Source of the DNA: Jiangella endophytica
Lineage (GTDB): Bacteria; Actinomycetota; Actinomycetes; Jiangellales; Jiangellaceae
Reading direction: 5' to 3'
Assembly (NCBI RefSeq): GCF_003427025.1
Contig: NZ_QVAI01000010.1
Span: 228,581 to 292,580 of the forward strand
DNA: 64,000 nucleotides
In this document: piece by piece, positions 10,274 to 18,909 of the stretch
How the letters are laid out: every line of letters starts with the position of its first letter
Position numbering within the stretch: position 1 is the first letter of the stretch
The notes under the pieces: generated by a model
Told to the model about the DNA's origin: nothing
Seen by the model: only the letters and a program-made list of their open reading frames with translations
Databases searched by the model: none
Made by a program: the position numbers and the translations under genes

Positions 10274-10911
10274 CGGCGCTCGTCCCGCCCCTGGACGGTG
10301 AACCGCACGCGGGTGCCCGGCAGCAGCGCCGCCGGCGGCGTCCGGTCGAGGTCCCACAGCACCGCGTCGGTATGACCCAGCAGGTGCCAGCCACCCGGCC
10401 CGGAGCGCGGGTAGACCCCCGAGTAGCGGTCGGCGATGGCGACCGAGCCGGCCGGCACCCGGGTGCGCGGGTTCTCGCGCCGGGAGAGGACCAGCCGCTG
10501 GTCGAGTCCGGTGAGGTAGGCGAAGCCGGGCGCGAACCCGGTGAACGCGACGGTGTAGACGGCGCCGGAGTGCCGCCGGACCACCTCGTCGGCGGACAGC
10601 CCCGCGGCGTCGGCGACGGCGTCGAGATCGGGGCCGTCGTAGCCGACCGGGATCTCGACCAGCGGCGGCTCGTCGGTGGCCGGTCGCTCGTCGGGCAGGT
10701 GCGCGAGGTCGTCGGTGAGCCGCTGCGCCGACGTCACTCCCGGGTCGAACGTGATCAGCAGCGTCTCGGCCGCCGGCACGACGTCGACCAGTCCGGCCGG
10801 CTCGTGGTCGCGCAACGCCGCGTTCAGGGCGAGGACGTCCTCGAGGTCGTCCAGCTCGACCAGGATCGCGTGGTCTCCGCACGGGAGAACGTGCAACTCG
10901 CTGGTGCGCAT
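10270..10911 (-). CDS. pxpB: 5-oxoprolinase subunit B (allophanate hydrolase subunit 1-like)
   Basis: 213-residue product with LPCGDHAILVELDD at the N-terminus and the family block FTGFAPGFAYLTGLD, PRTRVPAGSVAIADRYSGVYP and GGWHLLGHTD. First gene of the pxpBAC operon. I chose ATG 10911 because GGAGAGG lies about 7 nt upstream and the protein then begins at the conserved strand; a further upstream ATG (10986) would add 25 residues with no homology-like features. Confidence 0.93.
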   Translation of the reverse strand: MRTSELHVLPCGDHAILVELDDLEDVLALNAALRDHEPAGLVDVVPAAETLLITFDPGVTSAQRLTDDLAHLPDERPATDEPPLVEIPVGYDGPDLDAVADAAGLSADEVVRRHSGAVYTVAFTGFAPGFAYLTGLDQRLVLSRRENPRTRVPAGSVAIADRYSGVYPRSGPGGWHLLGHTDAVLWDLDRTPPAALLPGTRVRFTVQGRDERR

Positions 10912-11010
10912 GGTCTCGCCTCTCCACACGGCTCGACGCTCGTTCGGCGCTGCTGAACCGCGCACCTCCGAGCGTCCCACGGCCATTGAAGGGAGGGCGA
11001 ACCGATCATG

Positions 11011-11877
11011 TCAAGATGCTGCCCGCGGGTGCGGGACGGCGGCCGACGCGCGGCGTTCCAGGAGGACGCAGTCGTGCCACACGCCGTCGCGCTGGGCGAA
11101 CTTCTCCCGGAGGCCGACGGTGCGGTATCCGGCCTGGTGGTGCAGCGACAGCCCGGCCCGGTTCGCGCTGAACACCGACGTCTGCAGCGTCCAGATGCCG
11201 GCTCGGTCGGCCGCCGTGACCTGGCGGAACAGCAGCGCCTTGCCGATGCCGCGGCCTCGGTGCGCCCGATCGACGTAGACCGATGTCTCGCCGACCCCGC
11301 GCAGCGGCTCGCGCTGCGACGCGTGCGCGACCGTCGTCCAGCCGACGACGGAGCCGTCGAGCTCGGCGACCCAGCGGTGGCCGGGCAGCCAGCGGGCGGC
11401 CAGCCGGGTGCTCGGCGCCACGGTGGTGTCGAACGACGCGATGCCGGTGTCGAGGCCCTCCTGGTAGATGCGCCGCACCGCCGGCCAGTCGTCCAGCCGG
11501 AGCTCGCGGACGGTGATGCCGGCGGGGACGTCCTCGGGGTGTCGCGGCCGCGTGGCCAGCGCCCCCATGACGACGTCGGCCATGTGCGGCAGCCCGATGA
11601 TGCAGGCCTCGTTGACGGTGACCCGGCTGAACGGGCCCTGGCGGTCGACGTGGACGAAGCCGACCTCGGCGAGCTTGCGCACATGGTGCGAGCAGGTCGA
11701 CTGACTGATGCCCAGCCGCTCGGTCAGCTCACCCACCGTCCGGCCGGCGGGCGCGGTCGCGACGGCGTGCAGCAGCCGGACCCGGGTCGGATCGGCCAGA
11801 CAGGCGAAGGATTCGGCGAAGCGGACGACGTCATCGGTGGGGAGCAGATCGGGGTGCGCGAGCGTGCCGGCGGTCAT
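11011..11877 (-). CDS. fusion of an ArsR-type HTH with a GNAT acetyltransferase
   Basis: 288 residues in two parts. Residues about 18-100 form an ArsR winged helix (FAESFACLADPTRVRLLHAV, LGISQSTCSHHVRKLAEVGFV). Residues about 115-285 are a phosphinothricin/ArsN-like GNAT: ITVRELRLDDWPAVRRIYQEG, ETSVYVDRAHRGRGIGKALL and HHQAGYRTVGLREKFAQRDG with the typical WHDCVLLER ending. The combination suggests an acetyltransferase that controls its own expression. The HTH has no CXC metal motif, so the inducer is unknown. Upstream DNA (11878-11955) carries repeats of ACGCGARCAT and GAGC half-sites, possible operators. Confidence 0.85.
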   Translation of the reverse strand: MTAGTLAHPDLLPTDDVVRFAESFACLADPTRVRLLHAVATAPAGRTVGELTERLGISQSTCSHHVRKLAEVGFVHVDRQGPFSRVTVNEACIIGLPHMADVVMGALATRPRHPEDVPAGITVRELRLDDWPAVRRIYQEGLDTGIASFDTTVAPSTRLAARWLPGHRWVAELDGSVVGWTTVAHASQREPLRGVGETSVYVDRAHRGRGIGKALLFRQVTAADRAGIWTLQTSVFSANRAGLSLHHQAGYRTVGLREKFAQRDGVWHDCVLLERRASAAVPHPRAAS

Positions 11878-11955
11878 GGCAAGTGAGCTTATTGAGCCCG
11901 ATCGATGCTCGCGTGATGTTCGCGTATCGCTGAGGTTTCTTCGGACGGAACAGGG

Positions 11956-13137
11956 TCAGAACGCCGCGCCGTCGGGCCGCCACTCGGTGATCGCGACCTC
12001 GCCGCCGTCGACGATGTCGAGGTAGGTGTGCGGCCCGTAGCCCTCGACGACCCAGGAGGTCAGCGGCAGCTCGGTGGCCGGCGCGCCCGGAACGGCGGCC
12101 AGCACGACCTCGTAGGTGAGGTCCGGGTTGTCCGCCGTGGGCATGGCGTTCCAGTCGACCACCGCCATGGCTCGGGCGCCCGGCGGGATCACCACCCGCG
12201 CGGCGTCGGGCGTCGGGACGACGGTGACGGTCAGCGGCTGCTCGGCGAGGGTGCGGAAGGTGACGTCCGGGTGACCCTGGACGGCACACGGCGCCGGGCC
12301 GGTGTTCGTCGCGCCCAGGAACAGGTACCGCGAGCCCAGCGCGGCGTCGCTGCCGGTGATCTCGAGACGCAGAGCGGCCGGGTCGCACTCGGGCGCGGAC
12401 GGATCGGCGGGCCAGCCGGCGCTCGGGGTGTACGGCGGCCGTGGCGGCACGTCGGCGACGGCGAGCTCCGCCGAGTCGAGGGTGCGGATGACGTCCACCC
12501 CGGCGCCCTGCACCGCCGCGACGTCGGCCACCTTCGCCAGGTCCGATGGGTCGCCCACCCGGACGTCCGCGGTCTCGCCGTCGAACACCGCCCGCACGAC
12601 CCCCGGCGTGCCGGCGAAGAGGTACGCGTCGCCGATGGGCCCGCCGACCGCGTCGCGCACCTGCGGCAGCGGGTACGCACGGACGGTGATCTCCGACCCC
12701 GTCGGCGTCACCGGGTGCAGCCAGATCTCCAGCCGCGGCACGGGTAGCGGCGTCCCGGTCGCCCACGGTGTGGGTACCGTCCCCGGCGTCGTGGTGGGCG
12801 GCGCCGTCGACAGCAGCTGCCAGGCCTCGTGCAGGTCGTCCATCGCCTCGACCGTCGAGCCCGCGCCCTGCTCGGCGCGGTTCACGATGTCGAGCCGCAT
12901 CGTCCAGGCCGCCCACTCGGCGGGATCGGCGGGCAGTTCCGCGTGCTCTTCGCCGTCCGGATCGCGATAGTGGAACGTGACGTCGCCGACGCCCGGGAGC
13001 GCGCGGGCGTCGGCGACGATCGTCTCGGGATCGGGGGCGCCGCCGGCGTCGGCAGGTCCCGTGCTCGTCGAACCGCAGGCGGCGAGACCGAGGGTGAGAA
13101 GTGCGGCGAGGAGGGTACGAATCGGCGCGGACGACAC
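11956..13137 (-). CDS. secreted lipoprotein with DUF4232-like C-terminal domain
   Basis: 393 residues. An N-terminal signal (APIRTLLAALLTLGLAAC) ends in lipobox LAAC with the lipidated Cys at 21. The middle part is unrecognised and Pro/Thr-rich (STAPPTTTPGTVPTP). The C-terminal ~140 residues (CDPAALRLEITGSDAALGSR, LGATNTGPAPCAVQGHPDV, then IPPGARAMAVVDWN) match DUF4232-style domains common in actinobacterial lipoproteins. GTG 13137 is needed to give a positively charged n-region; its Shine-Dalgarno is weak. It is divergent from phoD with only 33 bp between starts, so the promoters must overlap. Confidence 0.8.
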   Translation of the reverse strand: MSSAPIRTLLAALLTLGLAACGSTSTGPADAGGAPDPETIVADARALPGVGDVTFHYRDPDGEEHAELPADPAEWAAWTMRLDIVNRAEQGAGSTVEAMDDLHEAWQLLSTAPPTTTPGTVPTPWATGTPLPVPRLEIWLHPVTPTGSEITVRAYPLPQVRDAVGGPIGDAYLFAGTPGVVRAVFDGETADVRVGDPSDLAKVADVAAVQGAGVDVIRTLDSAELAVADVPPRPPYTPSAGWPADPSAPECDPAALRLEITGSDAALGSRYLFLGATNTGPAPCAVQGHPDVTFRTLAEQPLTVTVVPTPDAARVVIPPGARAMAVVDWNAMPTADNPDLTYEVVLAAVPGAPATELPLTSWVVEGYGPHTYLDIVDGGEVAITEWRPDGAAF

Positions 13138-13170
13138 GAAGCAGACCCTATGTCCACGAAGGAGGCGCCG

Positions 13171-14796
13171 GTGCCGGACTCGCTCGTCCTCGGGCCGTTG
13201 CTGCGTCACGTCGACCAGAACTCGGCCCTGATCTGGGTCGAGACCGACCGCCCGGCGACCGTCCGGGTGCTCGACGCCGCCGCCCGCACGTTCACCGTCC
13301 ACGGCCACCACTACGCGCTGGTCGCCGTCGACGGCCTCGCGCCCGGCACGTCCACGCCGTACGCCGTCGAGGTCGACGGCGAGCGGGTGTGGCCGGAGCC
13401 CGGGTCGCCGTTCCCGCCACCGGTGATCCGCACGCGCGGCGACGGGCCGGTGCGGCTGACCTTCGGCTCCTGCCGCATGAGCGTCCCACACGACGCGAAG
13501 CACGACCGCGTGTACGGCGCCGACGCGCTGCGCGCCCTGGCGCTGACGCTCGCCGGCGCCGACGAGTCGGACCGGCCGGACGGGCTGGTGCTGCTGGGCG
13601 ACCAGGTCTACGCCGACGAGACCTCCGAGGCGATGCGCGAGTTCATCGCCGAACGCCGCGACGTCGACGAGGCGCCCGGCACCGAGGTGGCCGACTTCGA
13701 GGAGTACGCGCACCTCTACCGGCTGGCCTGGACCGACCCGGCGGTGCGCTGGCTGCTGTCGACCGTGCCGGCCGCGATGATCTTCGACGACCACGACATC
13801 CGCGACGACTGGAACACGTCGCACGCCTGGCGGCAGACGATGGCGGGGCAGGCGTGGTGGCGGCGCCGGATCACCGGCGGCATCGCCGCGTACTGGCTCT
13901 ACCAGCACGTGGGCAACCTGTCGCCGTCCGAGCGGGCCGCCGACCCCGTGCTGGCCGCCGTCACGTCGGCCGACGGCGACGCCGGCGCGGTGCTCGACGA
14001 GTTCGCCTGGCGGGCCGACCAGGACCCCGCGTCGTACCGGTGGAGCTTCACCCGCGACCTCGGGCCGGCCCGGCTGGTGATGATCGACTCGCGCTGCGGC
14101 CGGGTCCTCGATCCGGAGAAGCGGACGATCGTCGACGACGCCGAGTGGGACTGGATCGCCGGTCAGGTCCGCGCCACCGAGCACGTCGAGCACCTGTTCC
14201 TCGGCACGTCGCTGCCGTACCTGCTGCCGCGCGGCCTGCACGACCTGGAGGCGTGGAACGAGGCGACGGCCGCCGGCGCGTGGGGCGGCCGGTTCGCCCG
14301 CGGCGCCGAGTCGCTGCGGCAGGCCATCGACCTGGAGCATTGGGCGGCGTTCGGCCGGTCCTTCGACGCGATGGCCGAGTTGGTGACGTCGGTGGCGACC
14401 GGGCCGGACGGGCGGCGGCCGCAGACGATCTCGTTCCTCTCCGGCGACGTGCACTATTCCTACGCCGCTCGGCTGGACTACCCGGGCCGGACGTCGCGGA
14501 CCAGCCGCGTCCACCAGCTGGTCTGCTCGCCGGTGCGCAACCCGCTGAGCCGGACGCTGCGCTACCTCAACGGCGCCGCGGCCTTCGCCGTCGCGCGCGT
14601 CGCCGGGACCGCGCTGGCCCGGCTGGCCAGGGTGCCGAAGCCGCCCGTGCGCTGGTCGATCGAGGCCGGGCCGCGGTTCGACAACGCCCTGGCCACGCTC
14701 GAGGTGACCGACGGGACCGCCCGGGTGCGCTGGGAGACCGGCCGGGTCGACGGCGACACCGCGACGATGTCCGAGGTGCTGTCGGCCTCGCTGTGA
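13171..14796 (+). CDS. PhoD-like alkaline phosphatase/phosphodiesterase
   Basis: About 541-residue metallophosphatase. Metal-binding motifs are LTFGSCRMS, LLGDQVYADE, IFDDHDIRDDWN and the late SGDVHYSYAAR. An N-terminal beta domain (about 80 residues) precedes the catalytic part. No signal peptide is seen, unlike classical Tat-exported PhoD, so it may act in the cytoplasm. GTG 13171 is chosen because AAGGAGG at 13159-13165 lies 5 nt upstream; the in-frame ATG at 13150 would put that ribosome site inside the coding region. It is convergent with the lipid kinase, 1 nt between stops. Confidence 0.88.
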   Translation: MPDSLVLGPLLRHVDQNSALIWVETDRPATVRVLDAAARTFTVHGHHYALVAVDGLAPGTSTPYAVEVDGERVWPEPGSPFPPPVIRTRGDGPVRLTFGSCRMSVPHDAKHDRVYGADALRALALTLAGADESDRPDGLVLLGDQVYADETSEAMREFIAERRDVDEAPGTEVADFEEYAHLYRLAWTDPAVRWLLSTVPAAMIFDDHDIRDDWNTSHAWRQTMAGQAWWRRRITGGIAAYWLYQHVGNLSPSERAADPVLAAVTSADGDAGAVLDEFAWRADQDPASYRWSFTRDLGPARLVMIDSRCGRVLDPEKRTIVDDAEWDWIAGQVRATEHVEHLFLGTSLPYLLPRGLHDLEAWNEATAAGAWGGRFARGAESLRQAIDLEHWAAFGRSFDAMAELVTSVATGPDGRRPQTISFLSGDVHYSYAARLDYPGRTSRTSRVHQLVCSPVRNPLSRTLRYLNGAAAFAVARVAGTALARLARVPKPPVRWSIEAGPRFDNALATLEVTDGTARVRWETGRVDGDTATMSEVLSASL

Positions 14797-14797
14797 G

Positions 14798-15685
14798 TCA
14801 GTCCGCGACGGTGACGCGCAGCGCGTGCGGCCGCACCGTCCACGTCCGGGCGCCGGCCAGTTCGGCCAGCTCGCCGTCCGCGTTCAGCGGCACCGGTCCG
14901 CCGGCGACGGTCACCTCGTGGCCGCGCGCCTCGATGACGTCGTGGCGCTCGGGGTGCCGGCCGCGGACCAGAGCGGCCGCGAACGCCAGCCTGGCCCGCC
15001 ACCCGGTCGAGAACGACACCACGACGTCCACCCGGCCGTCGTCCGGCCGCGCCGAGGGCGTCACGGGGGCGCCGCCGCCGATCGTGACGCCGTTGCCGAG
15101 CGCGACCATCAGCGAGCGCCGGTCGCCGCGGGCCACCACCTGGCCGTCGACGGTGACCCGCAGCTTCCAGCCGCGCGCCGCCGCGCCGGCGACCGCGCTG
15201 CCCACCGGGTAGGCCAGCCGGCCCAGCCGCGGCTTCAGCGGGAGGGCGCGCCGGCCGGCCTCCGCGCCCACGCCCAGGTGCACCGCGTTCACCACCACCC
15301 CGCCGGCGTCGTCGGTCAGCACGTCCAGCTCCCGCGCCCGGCCGTCCAGCACCACCTCGGCGGCGCGGGCCGGGTCCAGCGGCAGGCCGAGCGTGCGGGC
15401 GAGGTCGTTGCCGGTGCCCAGCGGCACCAGCCCGAACCCGAACGGCCGGTCCAGCCGGCCGAGCCGCAGCGCGGTGGCGACCAGCAGGTGCACCGAGCCG
15501 TCGCCGCCCAGCACCACCGGCCGGTGCTCGGGATGGCGGTCCAGCACGCCCGCCATCGCGTCAGGGTCGAGATCGGCCACCTGGACCTCGTCGGCGCCGG
15601 CGCGCAGCACGCCGAGCACGGTCTCGACCGCCTCGTCGCGCGCGCCGCCGGCGCGGGTGTTCGTGATGACCAGCAGTTTCGTCAC
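14798..15685 (-). CDS. diacylglycerol kinase-family lipid kinase
   Basis: 295-residue DAGK-catalytic protein: VITNTRAGG at the N-terminus, the ATP-binding VVLGGDGSVHLL (usual GGDGT, here GGDGS), and the substrate signature VPLGTGNDLARTLGLP. The late NADGELAE is also typical. It probably phosphorylates a membrane lipid at the cytoplasmic face. GTG 15685 (VTKLLVITN) fits the family start; no upstream Shine-Dalgarno is obvious. It is divergent from the ArsR-SRPBCC operon. Confidence 0.9.
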   Translation of the reverse strand: MTKLLVITNTRAGGARDEAVETVLGVLRAGADEVQVADLDPDAMAGVLDRHPEHRPVVLGGDGSVHLLVATALRLGRLDRPFGFGLVPLGTGNDLARTLGLPLDPARAAEVVLDGRARELDVLTDDAGGVVVNAVHLGVGAEAGRRALPLKPRLGRLAYPVGSAVAGAAARGWKLRVTVDGQVVARGDRRSLMVALGNGVTIGGGAPVTPSARPDDGRVDVVVSFSTGWRARLAFAAALVRGRHPERHDVIEARGHEVTVAGGPVPLNADGELAELAGARTWTVRPHALRVTVAD

Positions 15686-15730
15686 GCGAGCGATTGTGCC
15701 CCGTTGACATGAGAACAATCTGAGCGATAA

Positions 15731-15760
15731 TCAACCTATCGGTTTATCAACTAGGTGGTT
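15731..15760. promoter_or_regulatory. probable ArsR operator
   Basis: AACC-tatc-GGTT (15733-15744) sits inside a broader AT-richer stretch of TCAACC / GGTTTATCA half-sites, with a second TAGGTGGTTG half at 15752-15761. It lies directly before the arsR start (15765), as expected for autorepression in ArsR-SRPBCC operons. AGGTGG within it also serves as ribosome site. Confidence 0.5.
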
Positions 15761-15764
15761 GTCT

Positions 15765-16106
15765 ATGAGCGACGCTCTCAGCCTGGTCTTCGGCGCGCTC
15801 GCCGACCCGACCCGGCGCGGCATCCTCGCCCGGCTGGCCGAGGGGCCCGCGCCGGTCACCGAGCTGGGCCGCCCCTTCGACATGACCGCGCAGGCGATCT
15901 CCAAGCACCTCAAGGTGCTCGAGCGGGCCGGGCTGGTCACGCGCGGACGACAGGGCCAGTGGCGCCCGTGCCGGTTGGAGGTCGAGCCGCTGGACCGCGC
16001 CACCGGCTGGATCGAACAGCACCGCGCGGTCTGGGCCGACTCCCTCGACCGCCTCGAGCAGGAGATCGTCAGGATCCAGGAAGGACGGCACCATGACCAG
16101 GACTGA
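15765..16106 (+). CDS. ArsR-family transcriptional regulator
   Basis: 113-residue winged-helix repressor: FGALADPTRRGILARLAEG, then VTELGRPFDMTAQAISKHLKVLERAGLV and RGRQGQWRPCRLEVEPL. This subtype (no metal-binding CXC) is nearly always followed by SRPBCC/AHSA1 genes, as here. It overlaps the next gene by 14 bp. ATG 15765 is 6-7 nt after AGGTGG; an in-frame TTG at 15759 is the alternative. It probably represses its own operon through the repeats at 15731-15760. Confidence 0.92.
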   Translation: MSDALSLVFGALADPTRRGILARLAEGPAPVTELGRPFDMTAQAISKHLKVLERAGLVTRGRQGQWRPCRLEVEPLDRATGWIEQHRAVWADSLDRLEQEIVRIQEGRHHDQD

Positions 16107-16569
16107 GGTCGAGTTCGCGCGCGGCCGGCAGGACATCGTCGTCACCCGCCAGTTCGCCGCGGCGCCGGACGTCGTGTTCGCGGCCATGACCGACCCGGAG
16201 CTCATCCCGCGCTGGTGGGGGTCGCGCCGGTTCGACACCACTGTCGAGGAGATGGACGTCCGCCGCGGCGGGCTCTGGCGGTTCGTCACGCGGCACCGAG
16301 AACCCCCGGCCACGCCGTACACCTTCTGGGGCGTCTACCACGACGTCGTGCCGGGTTCGCTGGTCGTGTCGACGCTGGAGTTCGCCATGGGCGGTCCGGG
16401 GCGGCTGCAGCTGGTCACCGACCGGTTCGAGGCCGGCCCGGACGGTGGCACCCGCTACACCAACGTCGCGCTGTTCCAGTCCGCGGAGGACCGCGACGGC
16501 TGGATCCCCACGGACATGGAGTCCGGCATCCGCGAGTCGCTGGACCTCGTCGACGGCCTGATCGGGTGA
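16093..16569 (+). CDS. AHSA1/SRPBCC-domain protein, first copy
   Basis: 158-residue START-like fold: residues after IVVTRQFAAAPDVVFAAMTDPELIPRW are the family opening, then WWGSRRF, WRFVTRH, GVYHDVVPGSLVV and the C-terminal DLVDGLI helix. The family binds hydrophobic ligands in a deep cavity; the ligand is unknown here. AAGGACGG lies before the ATG, which falls inside the arsR gene (14-bp overlap), so both are translated from one message. Confidence 0.9.
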   Translation: MTRTEVEFARGRQDIVVTRQFAAAPDVVFAAMTDPELIPRWWGSRRFDTTVEEMDVRRGGLWRFVTRHREPPATPYTFWGVYHDVVPGSLVVSTLEFAMGGPGRLQLVTDRFEAGPDGGTRYTNVALFQSAEDRDGWIPTDMESGIRESLDLVDGLIG

Positions 16570-16576
16570 TGCGCTG

Positions 16577-17038
16577 ATGGACCTCACCGTGACGCGCGGG
16601 TACGACGCGCCGCCCGCCCGGGTCTGGGCGGCTCTGACGGACTCCGGCCTCGTCCGGCGCTGGTGGGGCCCCGACGGCTTCACCGCGCCGGTCGCGCGCA
16701 TGGACGTGCGTCCCGGCGGCACGTCGCTGGTGGCGATGCGCTCGCCCGGCGGCGTCGAGCTCTACAACACGTGGACGTACGGCCTGGTCGATCCGCCACA
16801 CCGGCTCGAGTACGTGATGGGCTTCTGCGACGCGTCCGGCCGGCCGGTGCCGCCGTCGTCGCTCGGACTGCCCGCCGACATCCCCGAGACCGGGGTCCCG
16901 CACGAGGTGACGCTGACTCCGTCGGGCGGCGGGACGGAGCTGACGGTCACCGAGCGCGGCTACGGCGCGCCGGACACCGCGCGGCTGTCGCGGCTCGGGC
17001 TGGAGCAGACCCTGGACAAACTCGCCGCCGTCTTGTGA
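16577..17038 (+). CDS. AHSA1/SRPBCC-domain protein, second copy
   Basis: 153-residue paralogue-like SRPBCC protein: LTVTRGYDAPPARVWAALTD, RRWWGPDGFTAPVARMDV, TYGLVDPPHRLEYV and an end helix LGLEQTLDKLAAVL. It follows the first SRPBCC gene by 7 nt and completes the ArsR operon. Divergence from its neighbour is large, so the two probably bind different ligands or act as a pair. Confidence 0.9.
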   Translation: MDLTVTRGYDAPPARVWAALTDSGLVRRWWGPDGFTAPVARMDVRPGGTSLVAMRSPGGVELYNTWTYGLVDPPHRLEYVMGFCDASGRPVPPSSLGLPADIPETGVPHEVTLTPSGGGTELTVTERGYGAPDTARLSRLGLEQTLDKLAAVL

Positions 17039-17056
17039 GGGGCGCCGCTACTCGGC

Positions 17057-17068
17057 GACAATCCACGG
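17057..17068 (+). promoter_or_regulatory. leaderless-type promoter for the four-paralogue operon
   Basis: GACAAT at 17057-17062 lies 6 nt before ATG 17069 with no Shine-Dalgarno. The 13 nt CGGCGACAATCCA recur before the fourth paralogue (19817-19829), supporting function. Confidence 0.5.
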
Positions 17069-17980
17069 ATGACGCAGGGTGACGAGCCGCTCGACCTCGG
17101 CGTGGTGGGCATCGACGACGATCCCGCGCCGGACGAGCCGCCGCGCGGTCCCGGCCGGTGGCGGTGGACGATCGTGCCGTTGGCGACGTTCGCCGCGGGC
17201 GGGGTGCTCGGCCTGGTCGTCGCCGACACCCGCGGCGAGGCCGCCGAGTACGCCGACGTCCGGCTGGTGGGTGGCGCGGTCCAGAGCGTGTCCGGCTGGT
17301 CCGAACCGGACGCGCCCGGCCGGATCGAGCTCGACCTGTTCAATATCGGCGAGCACGAGGTCGAGATCCTGGGGCTGGAGCCGGCCGGCATGACCCTCGA
17401 CCCCGGGGTGGAACCGGCCGAGCCGGTCCCGGCGCCGCCTGGCGCGTGGGTGACCGCCGGCCAGGACGGGCTGGTCGTCGACTGCGAGGCCCCGGTCGGC
17501 GACGGCGTGCTGGTACGGGTCCGCGATGCCGGCGGCACTGAACGGCTGGTCGAACCCGACCTGCGACCCGGCTCCGGCGGCCTCCAGGTCGCCTGGCTGA
17601 CCGCTTGCGGGCCGCCTCACGCCATGTTCCCCGCGCCCGTCTCGACGGTGACGGCGACCGACGCCGAGAGCGTCAGCACCGACGTCCGGCTGGCGAACAC
17701 CGGCACTGAGACCATGGAGGTGGTCGAGCTGGCGGCCCTGACCCCCGGACTGGACATCACGGGACCCGAGGTGCCGTTCGACGTGCCGGCGGGCGAGTCG
17801 GTGACCGTGCCGGTGACCTGGACGGTCGCCAACTGCAGCCTGGCCCTGCTCTGGCCGGAGCCGCGGCTCCTCTATGCGATCGCCGGGGAGGAGTCGTCGC
17901 GCGGCGAGTACCCGGTGGAGGGGCCGGTCCAGGCCGAGCTGGTGCTGCTGGTCGACCGCGTCTGCGGGAGCGGGTCGTGA
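17069..17980 (+). CDS. single-pass membrane protein, paralogue 1 of 4
   Basis: 303 residues; I do not recognise the family. Cytoplasmic tail (1-32) has the motif DEPLDLGVV (5-13), then one transmembrane helix (33-52, ending GGVLGLVVAD), then a 250-residue extracytoplasmic region rich in beta-strand. It has four Cys (139, 180, 256, 299) that recur at matching places in the next three genes and probably form two disulfides. Two beta-sandwich-like halves are suggested: FNIGEHEVEILGLEP and VRLANTGTETMEVVEL are similar strand patterns. It ends DRVCGSGS. Its stop overlaps the next start as GTGA. Topology N-in/C-out is inference; function unknown. Confidence 0.8.
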   Translation: MTQGDEPLDLGVVGIDDDPAPDEPPRGPGRWRWTIVPLATFAAGGVLGLVVADTRGEAAEYADVRLVGGAVQSVSGWSEPDAPGRIELDLFNIGEHEVEILGLEPAGMTLDPGVEPAEPVPAPPGAWVTAGQDGLVVDCEAPVGDGVLVRVRDAGGTERLVEPDLRPGSGGLQVAWLTACGPPHAMFPAPVSTVTATDAESVSTDVRLANTGTETMEVVELAALTPGLDITGPEVPFDVPAGESVTVPVTWTVANCSLALLWPEPRLLYAIAGEESSRGEYPVEGPVQAELVLLVDRVCGSGS

Positions 17981-18135
17981 CGGACGGCGACGAGCCGCTC
18001 GACCTCGGCGTGGTGCGCGGCGGCCAGGACCGGGAGCCGCCGGCGGACCCGGGCGATCGGCCCGGCCGTCCCGGCAAGCGTTCCGCCCTGCGGCGCTGGG
18101 CGGCGGTCGCGGCAGCGTTCGTCGTCGGCGGGGTG
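17932..18135 (+). repeat. 204-bp direct repeat, copy A
   Basis: Matches 18861-19064 at all but one base (18114). It spans the last codons of paralogue 1 and the first 53 codons of paralogue 2, so unequal crossing-over between copies would exactly delete or duplicate one gene. Confidence 0.95.
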
Positions 18136-18909
18136 CTGGGGTTGGTGGTGGCCGACGCCCGCGACGACGCGGCCGGGTACGCCGACGTCCGGCTGGTGGG
18201 CGGTGCCATCCAGGGCATGTCCGACCACGCCGACGAGACCGCACCCGGTTTCCTCGAGATCAGCCTGCTCAACCTCGGCGAGCACGAGGTCGAGATCCTG
18301 GGTCTCGAGCCGCACGGCATGACCGTGGCCGCCGCCGACGAGCCCGCCGAGCCGCTCCGGGCGCCGCCCGGCGAATGGGTGACCGCGCGGCAGGACCGCC
18401 TGATCGCCGACTGTGCCGGTCCGTCACGTGACGGCCTGCGGGTGCGGGTGCGCGACGCCGGCGGCACGCAGCGCGTGGTCGAGGCGGACACACTGCCCGA
18501 GTTCGGTGGCGTCGCCGGGCTGGTCGACTACGTCTGCCGGCCGGTCGACCTGGTCTTTCCCGCCATCGGCGCCACCATCGTGAGTCGCGAGTCCGGCAGC
18601 GTCACCATGGAGCTGCGCGTCGCGAACGACGGTACCGGGCCGCTGCCGGTGTCCGCCTTCGAGCCGGACACCCCGGGCATGGTCGCCACCGGCCCGGAGG
18701 TGCCGTTCGAGGTGCCGGCGGCCGGCTCCATCTCCGTCCCGCTGACCTGGACCGTCACCGACTGCCGGCTGGCGACGGGCTGGCCGGGGGTGCAGATCGC
18801 CTACACCGTCGGCGCCGACGGGCAGTCGCGCGGGCACTACCAGCTCGACGGCACGGCCCGGGCCGAGCTGGTGCTGCTGGTCGACCGCGTCTGCGGGAGC
18901 GGGTCGTGA
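17977..18909 (+). CDS. single-pass membrane protein, paralogue 2 of 4
   Basis: 310 residues with the same plan as its neighbours: DEPLDLGVV at 5-13, a Pro/Arg-rich linker, one helix (about 41-60, GGVLGLVVAD), and an ectodomain with Cys 146, 187, 263 and 306. The strand patterns LLNLGEHEVEILGLEP and TGPEVPFEVPAAG are nearly shared with paralogue 1 (TGPEVPFDVPAGE). The first 53 residues are identical to paralogue 3. Start GTG and stop both sit in GTGA overlaps, so it is translated by coupling. No enzymatic motif is visible. Confidence 0.8.
   Translation: MTDGDEPLDLGVVRGGQDREPPADPGDRPGRPGKRSALRRWAAVAAAFVVGGVLGLVVADARDDAAGYADVRLVGGAIQGMSDHADETAPGFLEISLLNLGEHEVEILGLEPHGMTVAAADEPAEPLRAPPGEWVTARQDRLIADCAGPSRDGLRVRVRDAGGTQRVVEADTLPEFGGVAGLVDYVCRPVDLVFPAIGATIVSRESGSVTMELRVANDGTGPLPVSAFEPDTPGMVATGPEVPFEVPAAGSISVPLTWTVTDCRLATGWPGVQIAYTVGADGQSRGHYQLDGTARAELVLLVDRVCGSGS

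Noticed and set aside
13101..15212. 703-codon plus-strand frame
   Set aside because: Frame-shifted shadow of the PhoD gene with Arg/Gly/Ala runs and no motif.
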